64,000 nt of DNA from Clostridia bacterium (lineage in GTDB: Bacteria > Bacillota > Clostridia > TANB77 > CAG-465), in assembly GCA_028684095.1 (NCBI GenBank), contig JAQUGQ010000002.1:1-64000 (forward strand), written 5' to 3'. Below are positions 26,707 to 35,979 of the stretch, one piece after another. Numbering within the stretch: position 1 is the first letter of the stretch; each line of letters opens with the position of its first letter. The translations under genes and the position numbers were made by a program. The notes below the pieces were generated by a model that saw only the letters and a program-made list of their open reading frames with translations, searched no databases and was not told where the DNA came from.

Positions 26707-27414
26707 TTAATCTATAAATATACATGAACCATAATCTATAACGTCCATATTCTTAAAATCCTTTATTTTAAAACCTTTTGAATATATATAATTCATTAAT
26801 ATTTCTTTACACTTAAATCTATCAATATCTCCAAAAAATATAACTGTATCATCTATAACACTACTACATCCTCCAATAAATCCACACATTTCTGAATATA
26901 TTCCACTATCACTAAATAGCTTAATATCTAGTTCAGATTGATCTATATAAAGTACATCAAAATTATAATTTATCAATATATCATATATACCTTTATCTGA
27001 TGTTATACAGCACTTATTACTTAATGGAAGTATACTACAATTTGAATAACCTTGTTTAACATTTATTAAATTGTATCCTTTTTCTATTAAAATATTAATT
27101 ATTGTTTTATCAGTTATTTCAAAATTATGTACTGCATAGTTATCTATTGTGCATACATTATATATTGCACAATTTGGATAAATGTTGTCCACATTATCCC
27201 CGTAAAAAACATTATATTTATCATTTATTTTACCAGATAAAGATCCTTCTTCATATATAATTGTATCATTAATTTTTACACAAAATATATCAGTATGACT
27301 AGATATCTCGTTATATATCTGATTATGTTTCTTTACTTTAATTATTTCATAACCTAATTCCAAAAAATATTTTTCTACTTCTTCATTAACTCTTCCATCT
27401 ATTATAACTTGCAT
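26707..27414 (-). CDS. DUF6873-like (GME-fold-like) protein
   Basis: A 235-aa cytoplasmic protein, probably of the DUF6873 family seen in Clostridia, which is described as having the guanidine-modifying-enzyme fold. Visible conserved-looking blocks are VKQGYSNCSILPL, CCITSDKGI and the ending DVIDYGSCIFID. Its start ATG overlaps the stop of corA by one base (TAATG), so it is translationally coupled. No enzymatic function can be assigned. Confidence 0.6.
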   Translation of the reverse strand: MQVIIDGRVNEEVEKYFLELGYEIIKVKKHNQIYNEISSHTDIFCVKINDTIIYEEGSLSGKINDKYNVFYGDNVDNIYPNCAIYNVCTIDNYAVHNFEITDKTIINILIEKGYNLINVKQGYSNCSILPLSNKCCITSDKGIYDILINYNFDVLYIDQSELDIKLFSDSGIYSEMCGFIGGCSSVIDDTVIFFGDIDRFKCKEILMNYIYSKGFKIKDFKNMDVIDYGSCIFID

Positions 27415-28358
27415 TATAACATATCCTTCTTTTTAAACCATAAAGTAGCTAGAATTGTACATATAACTGCTATAATTAATATAATATAAAATCCTATTCT
27501 AGTAGAAAAAAACGGAAATTCCACGTTCATACCACCAAAACTTGAAATCATAGTAGGTACTGCAATTATTATAGTTACTGATGTTAAAAATTTCATAACT
27601 GTATTAAGATTATTTGATACAATCGTTCCAAATATATCAATTATTCCATTAAGTATTTCACTATATGTTTGCACCATCTCTATTGCCTGTGTATTTTCTA
27701 TTATTGTATCATCAAGTATATCTTCGTCTTCATCATATAACTTTATAATTTTACCTCTGTTTATTTTACGAAGAACTGTTTGATTTGCTTTAATTGAAGC
27801 ATTGAAATATATCATAGTTTTTTCAAAGTCTAGTAAATATAATAACTCATCATTTTTCATAGCTTTATGCATATTTTTCTCAAATGAATCAATATCTTTA
27901 CTTATATATCCTATATATCTTATATAATCAGAGGCTATCTTATACAATATTTGAAAAACCAATCTAGATTTTTTATCTGTAAATATATCAAATATTTTTA
28001 TAGAATTTAACACTTCATTTACTACATCAATCCTACTTTGAGATATTGTAACAAAGTAGTCATCTCTAATAAGTAACATTCCTAGTGGTATTGTAGAATA
28101 AACTTTTCTTTCTCCTTTAAATTCAGTAATAGGTACATCAACTGTAATAAGTACATTATCATCATCTGTATCTATATGGGCTTTTTCAGCAATATCAAGT
28201 GGATATCGTAATAAATTTTCTTCTACATTTAATTTATGTGATATATATTGTATTTCTTCTGATGTTGGTTCAACTATATTTATCCATACACCTTTTGTAA
28301 TTCCTTCCACAATTTCTAATTTGCCTGTTGCTATATTTGTTTTTAACACTTCTATCAT
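27414..28358 (-). CDS. corA: CorA-family divalent metal (magnesium) transporter
   Basis: 314 aa with a long soluble N-terminal domain, a coiled stalk helix and two C-terminal membrane helices. The selectivity signature GMN is in SFGGMNVEFPF between the helices. The C-terminus WFKKKDML carries the basic ring typical of CorA. The start follows GGGAGG. The next gene starts within the corA stop codon. It may move Mg2+, Co2+ or Ni2+. Confidence 0.92.
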   Translation of the reverse strand: MIEVLKTNIATGKLEIVEGITKGVWINIVEPTSEEIQYISHKLNVEENLLRYPLDIAEKAHIDTDDDNVLITVDVPITEFKGERKVYSTIPLGMLLIRDDYFVTISQSRIDVVNEVLNSIKIFDIFTDKKSRLVFQILYKIASDYIRYIGYISKDIDSFEKNMHKAMKNDELLYLLDFEKTMIYFNASIKANQTVLRKINRGKIIKLYDEDEDILDDTIIENTQAIEMVQTYSEILNGIIDIFGTIVSNNLNTVMKFLTSVTIIIAVPTMISSFGGMNVEFPFFSTRIGFYIILIIAVICTILATLWFKKKDML

Positions 28359-28421
28359 TCGTACAACCTCCCATTGTTTTGGTTTTATTATACCATCTAT
28401 AACCTAATAAAACAAGAAAAA

Positions 28422-28447
28422 AGCAAAAACTTTTCAAGTTTCTTGCT
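28422..28447. terminator. Terminator after the DUF1003 gene
   Basis: Stem AGCAAAAACTT/AAGTTTCTTGCT with a single bulged C, followed on each strand by T-rich tails. Confidence 0.8.
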
Positions 28448-28506
28448 TCTTTTTTAAAAATATATGTTCTATTTACTATAACAACTTTTTAAAAATATTT
28501 TGACTT

Positions 28507-28977
28507 TTATTTATTCTTTAAATATTCTAATATTTCATTTTGTTTTCTTTCAACTTGCTCTATTTTTTTAGTATATTTTAATATTTCTTCGATTAATATT
28601 TCAGCCTTAACATTAGTTTCAAAATCTTGCTGATTTCTAATTCTATCTCTCTCTTCTTGACGATTCTGACTCATCATTATTATTGGAGCTTGCAAAGCTG
28701 CTATACATGATAAAGCAAGATTTAGTAATATAAAAGGATAATTATCAAAATGTATAAACATTTGAGAAACATTAAATGTAATCCATATAGCTATAATTAA
28801 TAAAAAAGTAATTATAAATGGCCAACTACCTGCACCAGCTGCAATTTTATCAGCTAATTTATCTCCAATACTAAGAGATTTATCATGAATTTCATTAACA
28901 CTTCTACTTTGTTTTTTGTTTATTAGATTTTCTATAAACTTTTCATTCTTTTCTTCAACAGTTTCCTTATTAGTCAT
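28507..28977 (-). CDS. DUF1003 membrane protein
   Basis: 156 aa with two membrane helices (residues about 50-70 and 82-102) separated by a short loop, in the arrangement typical of DUF1003: SWPFIITFLLIIAIWI, DNYPFILLNLALSCIAALQAPIIMMSQNRQ, then a charged helix with RDRIRNQQDFETN. The family is widespread and of unknown role. It is a monocistronic unit bounded by a terminator. Confidence 0.85.
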   Translation of the reverse strand: MTNKETVEEKNEKFIENLINKKQSRSVNEIHDKSLSIGDKLADKIAAGAGSWPFIITFLLIIAIWITFNVSQMFIHFDNYPFILLNLALSCIAALQAPIIMMSQNRQEERDRIRNQQDFETNVKAEILIEEILKYTKKIEQVERKQNEILEYLKNK

Positions 28978-29100
28978 ATTAATACCTCCTATATTATTTA
29001 AATAATTATATCATCAACAAGAAAATAATACAAGATAAAACGTGAATTTTTTGCTATTTTATGGGTTTGAATGATTACAACTGTTCGATTTTTATTTACA

Positions 29101-29769
29101 TCAAAAATGTAATCTTCTTTTTAATTCGTTTTTTACATTCTTATCACTAAATATCATAGTTCCACATAATATCATTAAAGAAACTACAACAGATATTGTA
29201 GTAGACCATGGTTCATGTATAATTCCTAAAAAAAACAAAATAAGTGGTATAAATCCTAGTATTACAATTGCCATTTGATATAAAACATAATTATACCAAT
29301 TCATTCGATTTACAATAATCAAAATTAATACTGCAATGTTTGCTGTAATAATAAGTTCAGGAACTACATAGTTAACTGCCCAACCTGTATATCCCATTAT
29401 ATAATCAATAATTATAGTAAGTAACGAAATACATATAGTTTGTACAAGAAATTTATATGCAATGTTTATATTATGCTTTATTGCATGGCTTATTATTGAC
29501 CAAAAATAAAGAATGAATGCAATAGAAATGACTGACCACAATAGTCCATTATATGTTGCATAATTAATTATAATTGTTACAATTGCACCTAAAATAGATA
29601 AAAATAAAAATATTCTTGTTAACATATTATACTTTTTAAAATTTGTTTTTATTATTGGATATATATCTTCGATAACCTTCTCATCACTTGGAGTTAATAC
29701 TGTTTTACATAAAGGGCAACCTTTATTATTAGATATTACTTTAACTTTACAATTTTTACATATTTTCAT
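29101..29769 (-). CDS. DUF6320-like zinc-ribbon membrane protein
   Basis: The N-terminus holds a zinc ribbon (CKNCK...CPLCK, residues about 3-22), followed by six or seven membrane helices (residues about 50-212). This matches the DUF6320 family, usually coded next to an acyltransferase, as here. ATG at 29769 is preferred over GTG at 29778; it overlaps the upstream gene by 14 bases. The role is unknown; coupling to lipid or alcohol acylation is inferred from context. Confidence 0.7.
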   Translation of the reverse strand: MKICKNCKVKVISNNKGCPLCKTVLTPSDEKVIEDIYPIIKTNFKKYNMLTRIFLFLSILGAIVTIIINYATYNGLLWSVISIAFILYFWSIISHAIKHNINIAYKFLVQTICISLLTIIIDYIMGYTGWAVNYVVPELIITANIAVLILIIVNRMNWYNYVLYQMAIVILGFIPLILFFLGIIHEPWSTTISVVVSLMILCGTMIFSDKNVKNELKRRLHF

Positions 29770-31045
29770 TATAAACACCGTTACTTTCTATAATAACATC
29801 AATTCCTTCTGATTGAAGAAAACGAAAAAATGCCCTCTCTAAATATGGTGTCTCAAATTTTGAAGTGAACGAACATACAAGTTTACTCCCATACGAACAA
29901 ACTCCACATTTTACTGGTTCTGACTCTGTAATATCTAATAGTAGACTAAAATTATCAATATATTTTTCAAACTCACTAGGTACATCTATCTTTCCAAGAT
30001 TAGATAGTACTGAGGTACTTGATTTTGCTGATTTGTCATATATTATTTTTAAAATTATATTCTTAATAAATAATGGAATAAATCTAATAAATATATTTTT
30101 CTCAAACGAAACATTCAAAGAAATTTTTTTAGATAAATTTTCTTTTGTAAGTTGCTCTTTAAATTGGTTTGATGTTATTTCTAATATCTCATCAAATGTA
30201 TAGTCATCATTTTTAGGAATAAATCCAACTGAGAAAATCGAAAAAAAATTAGTTGATGTTGTTGAACCGAAAAATCTTCTCAAATCAACTGGTATAGAAA
30301 TATTTATTGGATATTTATTTGGTTGACCATTCAAATATTCTTTATATATGCACCAAATCATAATACTAGATAAATATTGAGTAATTGTTACATTCTTTTT
30401 TCTGCAAAGTTTTAATAAATCTGTTGTATTTATATACCCATGAATTGTACTAATAATAGATAAAGGTATTTTTTTATCTATTATTCGATATGCTTTCTTA
30501 ATACCTAAACTTTTTGCATGAACTTTTTTGTGATTTTTAATATAGCTATCTTCAACATCAGAAAATACCTCTACACTAGGTGTATTTAATGCTTCATCTG
30601 ATAATTCATTTTTATTAGCAAGTTTAATGTAATTAAAAGTTAATGACTTTAAAAAATTTATTGCACCGCCACCATCAGTAATAGCATGAAAAACTTCAAG
30701 GTTTATTCTTCTTTTAAAATATGTAACTTTGAAAAGAAATTGATTATTAATTATTGGATCAATAAAAGTACAAGGATAATCTTGTTCTTGTTCAACTAAA
30801 AAAGGTTTCTTATTAGTTTCAAAATAATACCAAAACAGACCACGTTTTAATTTTACCCTAAAATTTTCAAAACAAGTTAAAGTTTCTTCTAATGCTTCTT
30901 CAAGTATATTTTGCACAATTTCCTGTTTTAAAGTAACAGATATTCTAAATACACTACTTAATCTTTTATTTGAAATTACCGGAAATATATTGGCTGTATT
31001 GTCAAGTTTATACCACCTTGTTTCATTATTAAATTTATTGTTCAT
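29756..31045 (-). CDS. Condensation-domain/alcohol acetyltransferase-like acyltransferase
   Basis: 429 aa. The HxxxDG active-site motif of the condensation/BAHD/PapA superfamily is FHAITDGGGAINF (near residue 117). A DLRRFFGS block and TSTNFF lie where the DFGWG-like region is expected. This suggests a CoA- or carrier-dependent O/N-acyltransferase such as the alcohol-O-acetyltransferase-like proteins of Clostridia. The downstream DUF6320 gene overlaps by 14 bases, so the two act together. Substrate unknown. The start follows GAGGGTATAT. Confidence 0.7.
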   Translation of the reverse strand: MNNKFNNETRWYKLDNTANIFPVISNKRLSSVFRISVTLKQEIVQNILEEALEETLTCFENFRVKLKRGLFWYYFETNKKPFLVEQEQDYPCTFIDPIINNQFLFKVTYFKRRINLEVFHAITDGGGAINFLKSLTFNYIKLANKNELSDEALNTPSVEVFSDVEDSYIKNHKKVHAKSLGIKKAYRIIDKKIPLSIISTIHGYINTTDLLKLCRKKNVTITQYLSSIMIWCIYKEYLNGQPNKYPINISIPVDLRRFFGSTTSTNFFSIFSVGFIPKNDDYTFDEILEITSNQFKEQLTKENLSKKISLNVSFEKNIFIRFIPLFIKNIILKIIYDKSAKSSTSVLSNLGKIDVPSEFEKYIDNFSLLLDITESEPVKCGVCSYGSKLVCSFTSKFETPYLERAFFRFLQSEGIDVIIESNGVYNENM

Positions 31046-31310
31046 ATATACCCTCTCTATATTTTTTAATGTTAATCAATACAAATATATTTTATAGATT
31101 AATTATCTTTATTATTAAGTATTATTACTATTTTAAAACATTTTTTTGTAATATTGCATAAAAAATTATAACTAACAATTTTTATATGATTATATATTAT
31201 TTATCTCAACAAGTCAATATTTTTTGTAGATATTTTATATAGAACCACCATTTTTATCTCTTGACTTCTGAGTAATTTTACTTTATTTTAAATACATTTA
31301 AAATAAAAAA
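31046..31310. other. AT-rich intergenic region
   Basis: No ORF or structured RNA is recognised; it probably holds the promoter of the acyltransferase pair, but no hexamer pair stands out. Confidence 0.4.
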
Positions 31311-31330
31311 TTGTACAAATACATGTACAA
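31311..31330 (-). terminator. Terminator beyond the mreB remnant
   Basis: Perfect 7-bp stem TTGTACA/TGTACAA with six-base loop, followed on the minus strand by a T-rich run. Confidence 0.7.
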
Positions 31331-31372
31331 CCTAAATAACATTTAATAATATTTTGATACTTTTTAAAATTA

Positions 31373-31490
31373 TTTTTTTATTTTAATAGCTTTACTTGTT
31401 TCTAGTAATTCAATATAGTCTAATACTTTACCAGTTCATATTGCTACATATAAAATAGAAACTTTTATTACAATTACTAATATCACTATT
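31373..31490 (-). pseudogene. Decayed copy of the mreB 3' end
   Basis: This stretch aligns with the last ~100 bases of mreB plus its stop (32800-32915): blocks such as TGTTTCTAGTAATTC, TAATRCTTTACC and ATTGCWACAYA are shared in order, at roughly three-quarters identity by eye. The reading frame is broken. It lies on the far side of the HipA-like gene from true mreB, in the same orientation. It therefore marks one edge of an insertion or duplication at the mreB 3' end. Confidence 0.75.
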
Positions 31491-31493
31491 TTT

Positions 31494-32606
31494 TTATCTT
31501 TCCATATTAGATTTAATAGGATTAGTTATTGTTTTATTATTTGGTATATTACATTGGACATTTATATTTGATTTTAAACCTAAAATGAATTCATCATTTT
31601 TATCCTCTTTAACAGTTGAATCATTAGTTAATTTATCTTCATTCTTATTATTTCTTGATATATTATTCTTTATTTGATTAAATTTTTCTTTTAAATTAGC
31701 TATAATTTTTTGAAATATGTTAGGGCAATACTCAACTAATTGATTCTCTTCTTTATCAACAATTTCTTGTTCTTTTTGTCTTTTTTTATTTTCAATATAG
31801 TGCATTTTAGTTGCTTGTTTCATCCTATTATTTAAATTGTTTTTTATTTCCTCAATTTGATACTCACTTAAACTGTCAGTACAATACTCTTGAGTTAAAA
31901 GCGAATTAATACTTTTCGGTGTTAACTGTTCTTTTGTAGTTTTATATAAATCTTCAATATCTTCAAAATAATTTTCAAACAAACCTTTCATTACTTCTTC
32001 ATTTTTAAGATTTCGAAATATTCCATTTTTTTGTAAACTTCCTCTCTCAAATGCTACTCCATAATCGTACCAAGATGATGTCCTTTTATATTTTCCTGTT
32101 TCTTTATCACACACTAATTCCATATTATCTTCTTTTCTATCATAATGATCAATTACACAGTCCATATATAACATTTTAGCAAGATTTTTTCGTATTTCTG
32201 GTATTTTATTTTCTGTTACACCATCCATTTTTCTAACAATTTGACAATATTCTTCAATATATTTCTGTACAGAATTTAAAGCATCCTCACTATATGCATG
32301 TAATTCTGGTGATATTAATTCTTCGTTTTCATCTATTATATAGTTTGAAAAACAACTGTTTTCATTTGTTTCTTCATCATATACTAAATCAATATCTGCA
32401 CTTGGAATACCTACTTTTTTAAAAACATCACTTGCTAATTTTTCTCTAACATCTTCATTATATATTCCAAGCATACATCCATTGATCTTATATATACCTT
32501 TTTTGGAATTTAATTTATTGATACCCATAAATACAGCAGCCGTACCCTTAGTCATCGAACTATTTACAACTAATAAATCACTTTTATTTAATCTATACTC
32601 ACTCAT
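31494..32606 (-). CDS. HipA-like kinase-fold protein (accessory cassette gene)
   Basis: About 370 aa. The segment MDCVIDHYDRKEDNMELV followed by YDYGVAFE resembles the HipA catalytic loop and metal motif ('DRH..N' and 'xxYDxG'), suggesting a HipA/PI4K-like kinase fold. The N-terminus has short strands like a nucleotide-binding lobe. The last ~90 residues are a lysine/asparagine-rich tail (KEKFNQIKNNISRNNKNEDK). No HipB-like partner is nearby. ATG at 32606 follows GGGAG at six bases; an upstream extension to 32654 lacks a binding site. It has its own promoter (32654-32681). It sits between true mreB and a decayed copy of the mreB end, so it looks acquired. Confidence 0.55.
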   Translation of the reverse strand: MSEYRLNKSDLLVVNSSMTKGTAAVFMGINKLNSKKGIYKINGCMLGIYNEDVREKLASDVFKKVGIPSADIDLVYDEETNENSCFSNYIIDENEELISPELHAYSEDALNSVQKYIEEYCQIVRKMDGVTENKIPEIRKNLAKMLYMDCVIDHYDRKEDNMELVCDKETGKYKRTSSWYDYGVAFERGSLQKNGIFRNLKNEEVMKGLFENYFEDIEDLYKTTKEQLTPKSINSLLTQEYCTDSLSEYQIEEIKNNLNNRMKQATKMHYIENKKRQKEQEIVDKEENQLVEYCPNIFQKIIANLKEKFNQIKNNISRNNKNEDKLTNDSTVKEDKNDEFILGLKSNINVQCNIPNNKTITNPIKSNMER

Positions 32607-32653
32607 ATATAACTCCCATAAAACAATATAAATTATTTTACTCTTATGTATCA

Positions 32654-32681
32654 ATTATACAATATATATTTTTTTTATCAA
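32654..32681 (-). promoter_or_regulatory. Promoter of the HipA-like gene
   Basis: TTGATA (32676-32681), 16-base spacer, TATAAT (32654-32659) on the minus strand, 48 bases ahead of the start codon. Confidence 0.7.
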
Positions 32682-32763
32682 CTATTTATTTACTTTTTAG
32701 AATAAATATACAAATGTTTTTAGAAATTATACAAATATTTACCACCATATTTTATACACAAAA

Positions 32764-32785
32764 AAACGTCTATTGCTAAACGTTT
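32764..32785 (-). terminator. Terminator of mreB
   Basis: Stem AAACGT/ACGTTT with a ten-base loop; on the minus strand it is followed by seven T residues. Confidence 0.6.
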
Positions 32786-32803
32786 ATCTTCATATATTTT
32801 TTC

Positions 32804-33820
32804 TTAAAATTTCTTTATTTTAATTGCATTACCTGTTTCTAGTAATTCGATATGGTTTAATGCTTTACCTGTTCCCATTGCAACACAAGAAATAGGGTCA
32901 TCTGCTATCATTACTGATATTCCAGTTCTTTGCCCAATTAGTTTGTCCAATCCATATATTAAACCGCCGCCACCTGTTATATATATTCCTCTTGCACTTA
33001 TATCTGAAAGTAACTCTGGTGGAGTTTCTTCTAATACACTATGAACACCTTCTACAATTGATTCAGCTGAATCTCTTAAAGCTTCTAATGTTTCTTCAGA
33101 TGTTAGTTCTATTTCAGTTGGTAACCCTGTAGATACATCTCTACCTCTTATTTGCATTTTCTCAATTGTTGTTTTAGGAAACATACATCCTATATTTATT
33201 TTTATATCTTCTGCTGTTCGTTCTCCAATAATTAAGTTTCTATTTCTTTTAACATAACGTGCTATTGCTTCATCAAATTTGTCTCCAGCTACTTTAATTG
33301 TTTTGCTTTTTACAGCACCACCTAAAGATATGACAGCTATATCAGTAGTTCCACCACCTATATCAACTATCATACTTCCATATGCTTTACTTATATCTAT
33401 TCCTGCACCAATTGCTGCTGCTATTGGTTCTTCAATCAAATATACTTTTTTTGCTCCAGCATGATTTGCAGCATCTATTACTGCTTTTTTCTCAACTTCT
33501 GTTACACAAGATGGTACACAGATCATAACTTTAGGCGCAAATACAAATTTACCGCATACTTTATTTATAAAGTATTTAAGCATCTTTTCAGTTATTGTAT
33601 AATCTGAAATAACACCATCTTTTAGTGGTCTAATTGCTACTATATTACCTGGTGTTCTTCCAAGCATTTTTCTTGCTTCTGAACCTACAGCTAAAACTTC
33701 ATTTGTATTTTTATCAATTGCAACTACAGATGGTTCTCTTAAAACTATTCCTTTTCCTTTAACGAAAACTAGTATTGTTGCAGTTCCTAAATCAATTGCT
33801 ATATCTTGTCCAAATGTCAT
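32804..33820 (-). CDS. mreB: Rod-shape actin homologue MreB/Mbl
   Basis: Actin-like ATPase that positions elongation-phase wall synthesis. Phosphate-1 IAIDLGTATILVF, phosphate-2 MIVDIGGGTTDIAV and adenosine motif YITGGGGLIYG are present, along with VGSEARKMLGRTPGN. Length of 338 aa is normal. ATG at 33820 gives the standard N-terminus. The SD-like GGGTGG is far upstream, separated by a perfect 10-bp hairpin (33828-33854). No mreC or mreD is adjacent, so it may be an Mbl/MreBH-type paralogue. It is divergent from spoVAC. Confidence 0.93.
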   Translation of the reverse strand: MTFGQDIAIDLGTATILVFVKGKGIVLREPSVVAIDKNTNEVLAVGSEARKMLGRTPGNIVAIRPLKDGVISDYTITEKMLKYFINKVCGKFVFAPKVMICVPSCVTEVEKKAVIDAANHAGAKKVYLIEEPIAAAIGAGIDISKAYGSMIVDIGGGTTDIAVISLGGAVKSKTIKVAGDKFDEAIARYVKRNRNLIIGERTAEDIKINIGCMFPKTTIEKMQIRGRDVSTGLPTEIELTSEETLEALRDSAESIVEGVHSVLEETPPELLSDISARGIYITGGGGLIYGLDKLIGQRTGISVMIADDPISCVAMGTGKALNHIELLETGNAIKIKKF

Positions 33821-33827
33821 AACACAT

Positions 33828-33854
33828 TCTAATTTTAGTTTGCTTAAAATTAGA
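33828..33854 (-). promoter_or_regulatory. Perfect hairpin just upstream of the mreB start codon
   Basis: Arms TCTAATTTTA and TAAAATTAGA (33828-33837, 33845-33854) with a seven-base loop, located between a GGGTGGTGAG sequence and the ATG. Folding would bring the SD-like sequence closer to the start. Confidence 0.6.
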
Positions 33855-34053
33855 AAACTCACCACCCTTCAACGATATGATTATATATATGTTACAATTA
33901 TATTACATTTTTATTACAATTGCAAGATATTTGATAAAATTTGGTTTATATTGGTCTATTTTACTTAAAAGTAGATAATTAGTTTTAAAAAATTTGTAAT
34001 TTAAAAAATGTATAATAACACCTTTTTATCTAATAATAATATTAGGTGATTTA

Positions 34054-34515
34054 ATGGAAGAAGACAAAATCAAAATGACGAACAAAGAATATTCAGAGTA
34101 CGTCGACGGCAAAGCAAAAAAAAGTCCTATTATAAAAAATATAATTTTTGCATTTATATCTGGTGGATTTATTTGTGTTATTGGTCAAATAATTACTAAT
34201 ATATGTGTATATTACAAAATCGAAGTTAAAGATGCTGCTACAATTTCTATAGTTTCACTTATATTTTTAGGTGCTTTTTTAACTTCTATACATGTATATT
34301 CAAGAATAGGTAAATATGCTGGAGCTGGATCTGTAATTCCAATTACAGGTTTTTCAAATTCTATTGTTGCACCTGCTATTGAATATAAGTCAGAAGGATA
34401 TGTACTTGGACTTGGTGCAAATATGTTTAAAATAGCAGGCCCTGTTTTAGTATATGGTATATTTTCATCCTTTATTGTAGGATTTATATATTGGTTAATG
34501 TTATTCGTAAGATGA
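34054..34515 (+). CDS. spoVAC: Stage V sporulation protein AC
   Basis: Forespore inner-membrane channel component for dipicolinic acid uptake in sporulation and release in germination; the SpoVAC homologue of Bacillus behaves as a mechanosensitive channel. 153 aa with about four membrane helices and the family motifs GGFICVIGQ, RIGKYAGAGSVIPITGFSNS and EYKSEGYVLGLG. The start follows AGGTGATTTA. First gene of spoVAC-spoVAD-spoVAE. Confidence 0.95.
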   Translation: MEEDKIKMTNKEYSEYVDGKAKKSPIIKNIIFAFISGGFICVIGQIITNICVYYKIEVKDAATISIVSLIFLGAFLTSIHVYSRIGKYAGAGSVIPITGFSNSIVAPAIEYKSEGYVLGLGANMFKIAGPVLVYGIFSSFIVGFIYWLMLFVR

Positions 34516-34526
34516 GGTGTTAAAAA

Positions 34527-35543
34527 ATGAAAATTGGTAAACAAACAATAAAATTAAAAAATACTCCTAAGATATTAGAAACATCATCCGCTGTTGGACC
34601 TAAAGAAAGTAACGGCCCTCTTGGTATATACTTTGATATAAAATGTAGTGATGTTTTCTATGGGGAAAAAAGTTTTGAAAAAGCCGAGAGTAAGTTTATG
34701 AAATCAGCAATAGATAATTTGTTATATAAATTAAATTTGACTAACGAGAAAATAGATTATATATTTGCAGGTGACTTATTAAATCAATGTATTGCATCTG
34801 GATATTGTATTAGAGACTTACAAATACCATTTTTCGGTTTATATGGTGCATGCTCTACATTTGTTGAAGCTTTAATGTTATCTTCACTATTTGTGAATAG
34901 CGGATATGGAACTAAAGTTTTAGCTTCTGCTTCATCACATTTTTGTAGTGCAGAAAGACAATTTAGATTACCCCTTGAACATGGTAATCAAAAGCCACCA
35001 ACAGCACAATGTACTGTTACAGGTAGTGGAGTTGCTTTATTAGTACCACATGATATAGAAAAAAAGGTTCCAGTTGTGACATATGTTACTCCTGGTAAAA
35101 TAATTGATATGGGAATTAAAGATATGAGTAATATGGGTGCTGCTATGGCTCCTGCTGCTTTTGATACTATAATAACACATCTTAAAGATACTGAAAGAAA
35201 ACCAGAATACTATGATGCTATAATTACAGGAGATTTAGGAAAAGAAGGTACAGATATTTTGATTGAATTATGTAAAAATTATAGTGTAGATATATCTACC
35301 GTTCATAGGGATTGTGGTAAAGAAATATTTGACTTAAATGAAAGAGATATAAACTCTGGCGGAAGTGGATGTGCATGTATAGCAGCTGTTTTCTCTTCAT
35401 ATTTTTATCAAGAATTAAAAGAAAAAAGATTAAATAGAATATTACTTGTTGCAACTGGAGCATTAATGAGTCCAATATCAATTGGTCAAGGTGAATCTAT
35501 TCCATCAGTTGCTCATGCTATAGCAATAGAAAACGAGGTGTAA
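34527..35543 (+). CDS. spoVAD: Stage V sporulation protein AD
   Basis: Thiolase-fold protein that binds dipicolinic acid at the forespore inner membrane. Blocks YFDIKCSDVFYGEKSFEKAE, FGLYGACSTFVEAL and LASASSHFCSAERQFR are characteristic. Length of 338 aa is normal. It begins 11 bases after spoVAC, with GAGGTG at good spacing. Confidence 0.96.
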   Translation: MKIGKQTIKLKNTPKILETSSAVGPKESNGPLGIYFDIKCSDVFYGEKSFEKAESKFMKSAIDNLLYKLNLTNEKIDYIFAGDLLNQCIASGYCIRDLQIPFFGLYGACSTFVEALMLSSLFVNSGYGTKVLASASSHFCSAERQFRLPLEHGNQKPPTAQCTVTGSGVALLVPHDIEKKVPVVTYVTPGKIIDMGIKDMSNMGAAMAPAAFDTIITHLKDTERKPEYYDAIITGDLGKEGTDILIELCKNYSVDISTVHRDCGKEIFDLNERDINSGGSGCACIAAVFSSYFYQELKEKRLNRILLVATGALMSPISIGQGESIPSVAHAIAIENEV

Positions 35544-35547
35544 TTAT

Positions 35548-35907
35548 ATGTTTTCAGAGTATTTATACGTTTTTATAACTGGTGGTGTAATATGTTCAAT
35601 TGGTCAAGTATTAATAGATAAAACAAAACTTACTCCTGCTAGAATATTGGTTATTTTTGTAGTTCTTGGTGTTATATTTACGGCTACTGGAATTTATAAA
35701 CCTATCGTTGATTTTGGCAAGGCTGGAGCAACAGTACCTATATCTGGATTTGGATATTCATTAGCAAATGGAGTTATAGAAGGTGTTAAAGAAAAAGGAT
35801 TTATGGGTATATTTACAGGTGGAGTAACTGCTACATCTGCTGGTATAACTGCAGCTATTGTATTTGGTTATATAGGAGCTCTTGTTTCAAAACCAAAATT
35901 AAAATAA
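35548..35907 (+). CDS. spoVAE: Stage V sporulation protein AE (membrane subunit)
   Basis: 119 aa with three or four membrane helices. The GGVICSIGQVLIDKTKLTPARILV and GKAGATVPISGFGYSLA motifs match SpoVAE/SpoVAEb, which resembles SpoVAC. It starts four bases after spoVAD. The operon carries only C, D and E, the reduced set usual in Clostridia. Confidence 0.94.
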   Translation: MFSEYLYVFITGGVICSIGQVLIDKTKLTPARILVIFVVLGVIFTATGIYKPIVDFGKAGATVPISGFGYSLANGVIEGVKEKGFMGIFTGGVTATSAGITAAIVFGYIGALVSKPKLK

Positions 35908-35979
35908 TTTCAAGAAAATTAGTATAAAAAAAATTAGTTTACTAATAATAAATATGTATCGAATTTTAGGAGGTATTTT

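Noticed and set aside
31494-32606. HipBA toxin-antitoxin system
   Set aside because: The kinase-like loop is suggestive, but no HipB-like DNA-binding gene adjoins and the tail is unlike HipA. Called HipA-like only.
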